A stretch of DNA of 64,000 bases from Coniochaeta sp. PMI_546 (Eukaryota > Ascomycota > Sordariomycetes > Coniochaetales > Coniochaetaceae). Of the stretch, positions 56,865 to 64,000 are shown in pieces (positions within the stretch are counted from its first letter, which is position 1; every line of letters starts with the position of its first letter). Made by a program: the position numbers and the translations under genes. Under the pieces are notes generated by a model. It was not told the DNA's origin. It did not search any database and saw nothing but the letters and a program-made list of their open reading frames with translations. Where the stretch lies: contig MU271152.1 of the NCBI GenBank assembly GCA_021432605.1, forward strand, positions 310,001-374,000, given 5' to 3'.

Positions 56865-57243
56865 TTAGGACGTGTGGCTCTCCATCTCAAGCATCCTGCA
56901 GCGACGTGCGGCCCTGCTATGCCGTCTTCTCTTCAGCTCCTCATACATGTAATACAATTCTAGATAGCAGTGGGCGTAGCGCAGGAAGTCAAAGACCTTG
57001 GGCAGCGCCAGCGTCACCTCGCCAGTGAAGCCTGCCACCGGATCGACGGCAGCCCTCCTGTTGTCCCTCGCCGTCTCGCTCGGCCGGCAGCTTGTCCCGG
57101 ACACGAGAAAGGGTAGGTCCGAGATCTGGGAAGTCGGGATGCACGGCGCGTGCAAAGACGCTGCCAAGGTAGCTCGATCTGAACGCGAGGGAAGATAAAC
57201 TCACTCTGAGACATACCCGTTTGTGATGTACCTGATCAAAGGC
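56865..57243 (-). pseudogene. Unrecognised coding-like fragment
   Basis: The minus strand carries an open stretch ending in PVAGFTGEVTLALPKVFDFL and RYAHCYLELYYMYEELKRRR, with strong aromatic and charged character, then a stop at 56,865. Its upstream part is open in competing frames, and a GTATGT donor and GTTCAG acceptor nearby do not give a consistent phase. I cannot name the family. It may be the last exon of a lost or heavily split gene. Confidence 0.25.
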
Positions 57244-57439
57244 TCGGTCCATATCCTCCTCAGTATACCTTGGGCAATCCCCATTTGCTATTTTATATTG
57301 ATCTGAGATATGTTCACGATAACGTAGAGTTCCAAATTGGTTAACATGATAAAATCAATCAGTCAAACTCATCACAGTTAAACAGCTAACCACTACCAGG
57401 ACTGTCACCAAGCTCTGAAAACAGGGTATATTTAGAACT

Positions 57440-57690
57440 GTACCTAGGCCAGCACAAAGGCGCCCGAAGGACAGTATCCATGGTAGCATGAGCAGCCGGC
57501 ACAACCCCGAGTAGCTTGCGTCCGACCCGGGCGCCGGCAAGCTCGGAGTGCCCGTCTCAGGTGGCGGGGCAATCGCGGCGCCGTTCAAAGTAAAGGTACA
57601 GGGACCGTGCAGACAGCCACTAACATGTACAAAAGAACTGAAGTATTCCTGGTGCAGGAGACAGACATGATGGTCCAGCACCTCTCGTCC
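57440..57690 (-). pseudogene. Possible remnant of a cysteine-motif cell-wall hydrolase tail
   Basis: The peptide GTPSLPAPGSDASYSGLC is followed, in a shifted frame, by GCAGCSCYHGYCPSGAFVLA. The combination YxGLC...C..HGYCPxxxC is a familiar element near the C-terminus of fungal GH71 alpha-1,3-glucanases and some chitinases. The frame change inside the motif and lack of a catalytic domain nearby suggest a decayed fragment. Identification rests on this motif alone. Confidence 0.3.
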
Positions 57691-57824
57691 ACAGCCAGAA
57701 CAGAAACGCCAAAAAGCAAAGAGGTATCACATGATCGTTAGATCCCATCCAATTTCAGCACCCTTGCCAGTCCCATCGTAAGACAAAGGAGACATGTGGC
57801 CAACTCTAGTGGTCTCAAAAAAGT

Positions 57825-59246
57825 CTAGTCCACTAGTAGCTCTCCAGAAGCACGCTCCTGATCGTCGTATACACTCTCACTCGCGTGGTCTGTACCAGTC
57901 AACCGATCATGAGCAGTGTAAAGAGCCTTCAACCACGTGTCGAACGACTGTTCCAAGCCCATCATCTCATCGTACCGCAGCCCGGATTCCCTGACCCTGT
58001 CCCGCAGCTTCTCATATGCTTCAATCATGGTCCATATTTGCAATGCTGATGCATCTGCTGGCGGCTGCCGGTCGTCCTTCGTGACCGCAGAGATGAGATC
58101 CTTCGCCAGTAGATCGACACAGATCTTGAGACCAATATTGTTCGGTGTCGGCAACGGACTAGCTATCGGCGAATCGTAGCTCTGCAATGGCGATGATGGC
58201 TCGGGCGAGAAAGACATGGGCTTGAAGTAAATGGTCTCCTCATCAAAAGCAACCAGTGTGCCGTCGGACGTCGGCGACCCTTGCGGACTCTCCTCCGCCA
58301 CGTGCTCAAACTCCCGGGATTCTCTCCGCAAGTCGCCAGAGCTGCGCTTGTGCCGGATAGCGAGCCCTTCTCTCCCTTCTTGCCGTGAACGTGGTGTTTG
58401 AGGCCGGGATTCTGCGAATCTCGAGTCTTCGGTTGCGATAAGGGCTCTGTATTGCTCTGCGATGAGCTCGACGCCGCGATTGTTGACCTCCTTCGTCCGG
58501 GGTTCTTGCACGGTTCCCTCATTTCCACCGACACGAGGCTCCATGGCATCCTTCACAGCGGACCCCTCCACGTTCGTCTCCCTAAAAATGTGATTATTCA
58601 CGCCGATTTCCTTCACAGTGGCATCCTTCATGCGAAGAGGTTGCACCTGGGTCTGCTTTAAATGTTTCGGTTTTTGGAGAGTGGCAGCGGCTCCCTCGCC
58701 GCTCGCCTTACTCCAGCAGGCCTCCTCCACGGCCTCCCTCATATGCGCCGCTCTCTGGTTGGCCTCGTCCAGTTTCCGAGCGCGGGCCCTAGCTTCGAGC
58801 TGGCCGATGTGGAAAACAGGTGTTTTGGCACGCCGTCTCACTGATGCAGCAGATGCATCTGTGGACTCACTTCCAAGGGTGTCGACGGACGAGCGTGGCG
58901 TATCATGGTTCTGGTTCAGGTGTGAGAACTCGGGGATGATGGTGACCGGAGATTTAAGAGAGTCGGTCGGTTGCGGTAAGGTATCCAGGGTCGCACATAA
59001 ATATCCACTGCTCCGGAGGTACTCTGACCACTTGGAATCGCTCAGGTCAGGAGGCAGCGGCAGTGAGATTTTGGGTGGTGTATCGAGTTTATTGTTGTTT
59101 GCACTGATGTTATTCGACGCCTCATTGGGCACGCCTGACCCGGGCCGCTTGACCTTTTGCAACTTCTTTCTCAGCTTCGGAGCTGCCGCCGGTTTGGCAG
59201 CGTCCTGCACGGGCGAGGCCAATGAAGCTCCTTTGGTGCGATCCAT
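57825..59246 (-). CDS. Fungal protein of unknown function, largely disordered
   Basis: A single exon of 473 residues starting MDRTKGASLASPVQDAAKPA. I do not recognise a domain. The N-terminal third is basic and Pro/Ser-rich, with the short structured-looking segment DLSDSKWSEYLRSSGYLCAT. A charged helical stretch follows (FHIGQLEARARARKLDEANQ), then a region with loose repeats of VKE/VNN/VEG type (about 205-265). The last 130 residues look folded: GLKICVDLLAKDLISAVTKD, ALQIWTMIEAYEKLRDRVRE and GLEQSFDTWLKALYTAHDRL form amphipathic helices. The length, biased composition and long uninterrupted frame support a real gene. Localisation and role are not assigned. Confidence 0.7.
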   Translation of the reverse strand: MDRTKGASLASPVQDAAKPAAAPKLRKKLQKVKRPGSGVPNEASNNISANNNKLDTPPKISLPLPPDLSDSKWSEYLRSSGYLCATLDTLPQPTDSLKSPVTIIPEFSHLNQNHDTPRSSVDTLGSESTDASAASVRRRAKTPVFHIGQLEARARARKLDEANQRAAHMREAVEEACWSKASGEGAAATLQKPKHLKQTQVQPLRMKDATVKEIGVNNHIFRETNVEGSAVKDAMEPRVGGNEGTVQEPRTKEVNNRGVELIAEQYRALIATEDSRFAESRPQTPRSRQEGREGLAIRHKRSSGDLRRESREFEHVAEESPQGSPTSDGTLVAFDEETIYFKPMSFSPEPSSPLQSYDSPIASPLPTPNNIGLKICVDLLAKDLISAVTKDDRQPPADASALQIWTMIEAYEKLRDRVRESGLRYDEMMGLEQSFDTWLKALYTAHDRLTGTDHASESVYDDQERASGELLVD

Positions 59247-60534
59247 CTGTATATTCTAAGAAACAGAGCAGTTTAGGCGGAGAGCGAGATGGTGTGGTAT
59301 AAGCCGGGTTCTCTATAACGCGGATGGGAGAACGGCAAGCGAGAGGAAGAACAGAGTCCGTCGAAGCAACTTGACTTCATTAAAGGCTTATAGCCAGACA
59401 GACGGGTGGGTTTGAGAAATAGTATGACGTTGGGACGAGGGCATGCACCTGGATGCAGGCACGATAAGTGATAACACGAGATCTTTGTGGTCTGGTGGAC
59501 GGGGGCCGGGGCGTCATTGCGGCCCGCCAATGCAAAAAGCAGGATTTCCCGCGATGCCGGCCTGGTTGGCTGGCCTAGCAGAACTTCCTGCAGGCACTGC
59601 CTGACTTTACCTGGTCCTTTTTGGGGCTTCTCTTTCGTCGTTGGATACCAAATCGCGCTGACGCAACCGACATGGAGTCCTCGTTGGCTTGGCTGCATGT
59701 GCAAAGCTTTGAGTTGCAAGCTGCATCAGCACGTCACTCATCATAAGGTTGTCTCCGTAGCGCGACTCGTATATGCGAAATGGGTAGCGACGCAAGCTTC
59801 TGAAGACTGCCTCGAAAAGGTAAATCCGCAACTCGCAGGACTATGGGATTGTCAATAGTCGACAGGGCTTTGACAAGCACTTGCTGAAGCACAACAGGTC
59901 GACCGTCGCAGATAAACTCTGATGGAGGTCTCTCATCCAGGCACCAAGCAGCAATACATGTCAAAACACCGTATCTAGCTGACGCGGGAAAAGCCAATCC
60001 CTTCTGTCAGGGCAGTCGCAAATGATCTTCCACCCGTATTGAGGTACCCGCGATTAGCAGTTCTTTGGGGGGCCGACCGAGATTGTCGATTATTGGTTGG
60101 CTCAAGCTGGTTGCAGCGGTCGCCTTTCTTTTTATCCGGCCACGCGGTCGGGGCTGTCGCCTTGAAGATCATGTGCCACGCGACTTGTTCTCGAGTTCAA
60201 TGCTTTTGGTGCGAGGCGACGGCTGAATGGAACTTGGTCGAAATGAGCGACACATAGCTGAATGGCTATTACACGTGTAGATATGGCACCTGCAACCAGC
60301 TGCTTCTCATTCGGTCTACATGCAAGGGTTGTGCAGTTGCATTGTGAAAACTTATGTGTCACAAGTTGAGCTATGTGCTCAGTTTTGCTCGCTCTCCGCA
60401 CTAGCTATGGGTGATGACACCCTTGATTTCCCTCACGCTCCCACACCACCTTCACCATCAACCAATCGTTTATAACTAGTTTTAGAGCAATCCCCTCGCA
60501 TCGAACAAACCGTGGAAGCATCCCACACTCCTCC
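59247..60534. other. Intergenic region
   Basis: Promoter of the unknown gene and sequence up to the tRNA. The short frames have no support. Confidence 0.5.
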
Positions 60535-60617
60535 GGTTGTGTAGTGTAGTTGGTTATCACATCGGATTCTGACTGCAGAATCTTCCGGTGACCCCGGTTC
60601 GAATCCGGGCACGACCT
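60535..60617 (+). tRNA. tRNA-Gln (anticodon CTG) with a short intron
   Basis: The acceptor stem GGTTGTG pairs with CACGACC (one G-T pair). The D arm is GTGTAGTTGGTTATCAC. The anticodon stem TCGGA pairs with TCCGG around loop TTCTGA. The T arm is CCCGGTTCGAATCCGGG. Fitting the anticodon stem requires removal of about 10 bases (CTGCAGAATC) just after the base 3' of the anticodon, the standard place for nuclear tRNA introns. Discriminator T617 and a following TTTT and T8 run suit RNA polymerase III termination. Isotype is inferred from the CTG anticodon and similarity to fungal tRNA-Gln. Confidence 0.88.
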
Positions 60618-63255
60618 CTCTTTTGCTCTGCTTTTTTTTATTTTTGTTTTTTGTGATTGTCTTTTCTAAGTTGATCGATTTCTCAACGCTCTCGCTCGAC
60701 TTTCCGAGACATGTATGTAGCTATACTCGTATCAACAGCAAGAACTTTTCCTAGCGACCTTGTGGCAAGAGTATGTGTCTAGATTATTCCTCCCTCGCTT
60801 CGTTATCGACCGCGAAATCCTGGATTTTCCTAACTGAAGCTCGCCAAGTCTGAATTAACGGCGACGAGGGACCATGAGCTGCACAACTTCATATCCGGGG
60901 AACACTCAGGATATGCGTTATTTGCTGATGACTTGCTTTCGACATGTAGACCACATCCTGTAGTAGAACCCTTAAAACTTCTCAACAATGTGTACTGGGC
61001 TTTGTCAGGTCCAAAGTTAGCCCGTGGCCTCCCAAGCTCCTAACAAGAGCCCATCAAGACATGAAAACACGAAGAAGCGGATGGCATGGCTTCCGTCGAA
61101 ACCCCGAATCTTAAGTCACGCAAAGTCTCCCATATAGCATCCAGACATCCTTCAGAGGAGGAAATATGTCCCAAAGCAGACGCAAGTTACGCAAGAATGA
61201 CAGTCGCGCTGAAAGACTAGGTAGCTGAATCTGCATCGAACAAGCCTTACGGCAAACTTATTGGCCGTCAAGGCTGACGGTCAGAATCCTGCAATCGGTC
61301 ATGTCTTCTCGGCACCAATTGAGTACACTGCTAGAGCGGTATGATGACGGGAACAGGTGTTGGACGGCTTGGTGTTCTTGGTGTTATCTGAAGGCCGAGT
61401 ATAAGCTGCTGCCAGTTCCATCTGGCAGGATATAAACAGACCAACCGGCACCCGATGTGGATGTCGCGGATTCAAGTAGTCATGTTAAATGAATGCGTTA
61501 TTTTTCAGAGCTTTTTGATACATCTACGACATTTGCAGATAGTTGTTGTTAGTTCCAAGTGCCTAGGCATAATGTGCTTCTCGTCAGCCATTGTGTTTAC
61601 TATCCTGGCATCGCTTCTGATGGTCACCGAGGCGAACCCGGTCGGTGCACTCCTCGGTTTCGTCCTTGGGGACTCATTGGGCCTTGGTCATGGGACATCA
61701 GCTACGCCGTCTTGTCGTTAAGTGAGAGTCTTCTAGCCACAGCGATGCTGCTGAATCCTGTATGCGATATGGTTGTACGTATCATTTGTTTGTCCATGGG
61801 CTAGATGACCTGCTGCTAACGGTGTTGTTAGGAGTCTGCTGTGTGATCAGCCAGCTGCATAAGGAGAAGTGACAGGACTTGTCAGTCGACTAACTGTGCT
61901 GAGACGATCCTGATGACGAACTCGGGCCATTTGATTTGCTGTATGATAGAAGTCAAATATGATGGATTCAAGATCGTTGCCGATAGATGGAGCTCTCAGG
62001 GGTAGCCTCTGCCTGTTGCAACACCACCTAGATAGTCAAACTACCCTTCGCATCATCCTTTTAGCGAAGTAATTATCCTTGAGATCTTTCGTGTTAGCCA
62101 CCAGCCCTCGAGTCAAAACTTGAACTCAGCGAATTGCAAAACCTACAATTATATCCTCGCTGATCCCATCAAGCGTTCCTAGAAGACATGAGGCCTTAAG
62201 CTGGAGACATTGAATCCTCCACAGTACTATGCCACCTACCTTACATAGTATGGTCCATTGCAAGGCACGCCTAGAGAAGGAACCTTGTGCCCTGCAGCAA
62301 CAAAACCTCAAACATGGCCGCACTCTTAGCTTGTTTCCATAGGTCATTGAGCATGTCAACGAGTCGGGATATTTGTTTGTCACGGCAATTGCAATAGAGT
62401 TGATGCTGAGCACGTCTTCTAGATCCCCTAGCAGGCATTCTATTCTTAAACTTACAAGACCTTGTCGGGAGCTTGTCTGTGTTTGAGCCACCGTCTGGAA
62501 GCCCCCTGCAGCCCCCAAACCGCCCCACCAAAACGGCTCAACCTGCTGTTCTGATTGAGAGTCTGGACCTTGACCGGGATTCTCTGTATGATCGCCTGTA
62601 AGAGGATCATAACAAGCTCGGCATTTCGAGTATCATCGTGTTTTCGGTCCTTCCACTGCTTCCCCGCGTACTATGTAGGTCTTCATCAACAGCAGATCTC
62701 TGGGCGCCAAATGGAGCACATGCCTGGTGAAGCTGCTCCTATCTCTGGGCTCATACCCAGTCTTTTGCGTGTATCAGGCGATCCTGATCGCCGTGATTCA
62801 CTGATCACCTTAATGCTTCAGCTCCGTCTCTGTTACTCGATATTCTACTTTTTTTCAAATCTCGTGCCATGCACGGTTCTTATGACTAAGATGCTTGTTC
62901 CAGTTAACCATGTTTGGGCTTCATGGAGCTCGAGCATCCCCCCCCTGGCAGGCTGTCTGCCATCCGTTGATATAAGACGGAGTGAAGCCTTGATCCTCTG
63001 ATGTTTCTTTTCATCCTGATCTAAGTCGAGCATCTTGTCTTTCTTGTGCTACTTCCTTTCCTTGCTGGCAGGTCCCTTCCTCGTGTGTCCATTCTATTCT
63101 CCTATAGATATTGTTCTTCATTGACGAGGTATGTTGCATGATCTGGACCGTGATATACAGATCATTAACCTAGACAGTAGCTGCGCTCTTGAGACGTCCT
63201 TTCTACTTGACTTCATCACATTCTCTTTTTTACAAGTCCTGCTTCAGACATCAAA
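60618..63255. other. 2.6 kb region, gene-poor
   Basis: Only one small candidate gene (61,572-61,721) is worth noting. The remainder has stops in all frames and no RNA gene that I can see. Confidence 0.45.
61572..61721 (+). CDS. Possible small secreted peptide
   Basis: An ATG-initiated frame of 49 codons begins MCFSSAIVFTILASLLMVTE and continues ANPVGALLGFVLGDSLGLGH, ending in a Cys-Arg. The first 20-22 residues make a convincing signal peptide with a cleavage site near TEA-NP. The mature peptide would be about 27 residues, rich in Gly and Leu. There is no similarity I recognise, and a frame this short can arise by chance, so it is a candidate only. Confidence 0.3.
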   Translation: MCFSSAIVFTILASLLMVTEANPVGALLGFVLGDSLGLGHGTSATPSCR

Positions 63256-64000
63256 ATGAAGAACTTTGGAACAGTCCTCGCGCTGCTGGCAGTCTCAGCC
63301 TCATACGTGGTCTCCTTACCCCACGACGGAAACGTGCCACGCGGTCCTTACCATGAGGCTCTCTCCATCCATGCACGAGCAGCCAAGGGCGAAAGTGCCA
63401 AGGGCAAGGGCCAAGGCAAAGGCGCGGCTGCCGCCAATGTCACGGAAGTAGCCAACAACGCAACTGCAGTTGTCAACGGAACGGCGGCTGCCGCCAACGG
63501 GACGGCTAACACTGGCAAGGGCAACAACGGCAAGGGAAAGAAGAAGGGCAAGGGACAAGCAGCCCAGAATAGCACCGATGCGGCTACCGCCGGTAAGGCC
63601 AACAATGATGCCCAAGGTCTCCTGGACCAGCTTCTCGCCGGCCTTGAAAGTCAGCTGGGTGTCGACCTGAACGGCGATGGCGCAGCTGGTGCCGCTGCCG
63701 CGGCCGGAGGACAGGTCAACGTTGCGGACCTCCTCAAGCTTCTCGGTGCACGGGATGAGCAGCCAGAGGCAGGCCTCGAGAAGAGACAGGGCAAGGGCAA
63801 GAAAGGCAAGGGCAAGGCTAAGGGGAAGGGAAAGGGTAAGGGCAAAGGAAAGGCCAATGCCGCCGCAGCTGGTAAGACCGCCTTTCATCTGTACTTGTGA
63901 CTCTTGTGCTGACCTATCTGGCTTCTTAGCTGCCGCCTCGTCTTCGGCCGCTGCCGCATCGGCTTCTTCAGCTGCCGCTGCTGCCTCTGCTTCCGATGCT
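63256..64000 (+). CDS. Secreted Lys-Gly/Ala-rich low-complexity protein (cut by window end)
   Basis: Exon 1 (63256-63871) and the start of exon 2 (63930 onward) are joined by a 58-base intron (GTAAGA donor, GTGCTGACC branch, CTTAG acceptor) in phase 1. The signal peptide is MKNFGTVLALLAVSASYVVS. Next come a Lys-Gly-rich block, an Ala/Asn block with many NxT glycosylation sequons, and a helix-like segment GLLDQLLAGLESQLGVDLNG with an EF-hand-like DLNGDG. Then an LEKRQ site fits Kex2 cleavage, followed by a KGKGKGK tail of about 25 residues. Exon 2 opens with an Ala/Ser-rich run and continues past the window. Function is unknown. Kex2 release of a polycationic peptide is possible but inferred. 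Confidence 0.75.
63785..63857. repeat. GGCAAG-type hexamer array encoding Lys-Gly repeats
   Basis: Imperfect repeats of GGCAAG/GGNAAG run through this stretch of the secreted protein gene and encode KGKG repeats. Third-base variation (GGC, GGG, GGA, GGT) suggests selection on the peptide rather than recent slippage. Confidence 0.75.

Larger units (their letters stand above)
56389..57824. other. 1.4 kb region with coding-like fragments
   Basis: No complete gene. Two minus-strand pieces look like degraded or misread coding sequence and are listed separately. The part at 57,260-57,360 is clearly AT-rich. Confidence 0.4.

Noticed and set aside
1-64000. Transposable elements, CRISPR arrays, prophage-like or biosynthetic gene clusters
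   Set aside because: No transposase, reverse transcriptase, terminal repeat pair, spaced direct repeats or core biosynthetic enzyme was recognised on either strand.

Overview
The window is chromosomal DNA of a filamentous ascomycete, most likely a plant-biomass-degrading Sordariomycete. The reasons are short (45-185 bp) introns with GTRNGT donors, CTRAC branch sites and YAG acceptors; single-gene transcription units on both strands; a dispersed Neurospora-type 5S rRNA gene; a tRNA-Gln with an anticodon-loop intron; and Sordariomycete-style gene content, including a family 7 cellobiohydrolase, a CBM1-bearing rhamnogalacturonan acetylesterase, a Zn2Cys6 regulator and a zincless Fpg glycosylase. 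I saw no transposase, reverse transcriptase, LTR pair or CRISPR array. Gene models below were spliced by hand, and every intron junction was checked for phase.

Layout. 0.7-11.5 kb: RSC9-like chromatin remodelling subunit, a GPI-anchored sorbosone-dehydrogenase-like protein, a roadblock/LAMTOR2-like protein, a RING protein and an unrecognised membrane-anchored protein. 12.5-19.4 kb: a GPI-anchored serine carboxypeptidase, a 2.3 kb stretch holding an unresolved minus-strand coding-like locus, an Fpg-type DNA glycosylase and a cupin gene that only appears once three introns are removed. 19.4-23.5 kb: a long promoter region with a cluster of CRE1-like and XYR1-like sites, then the GH7 cellobiohydrolase. 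24.4-39.5 kb is a housekeeping block: an LSB5-type VHS-GAT protein, the ribosome biogenesis factor REI1, an AZUL-HECT ubiquitin ligase, chaperonin subunit CCT5 and, divergent from it, a gene that appears to encode both HBS1 and a SKI7-like long form. 40.7-43.0 kb: the ER chaperone BiP. 43.8-49.2 kb: CBM1-CE12 esterase tail-to-tail with a UPC2-like Zn2Cys6 regulator, then a long-chain acyl-CoA synthetase. 50.4-56.4 kb: 5S rRNA, a secreted GH47 mannosidase and RAD10/ERCC1. 57.8-64 kb: an unrecognised conserved-looking protein, tRNA-Gln(CTG), a possible small secreted peptide and a Lys-Gly-rich secreted protein cut by the window end.

Common themes are lignocellulose and pectin attack (GH7, CE12, possibly the AA12-like oxidoreductase), secretory folding and glycan trimming (BiP, GH47), cytosolic protein and mRNA quality control (CCT5, HBS1/SKI7, HECT ligase, REI1) and DNA repair (Fpg, RAD10). 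Nothing suggests a physically linked biosynthetic cluster. The most interesting single locus is the HBS1/SKI7 gene, whose 789-base internal exon is flanked by same-phase introns and could be skipped cleanly.
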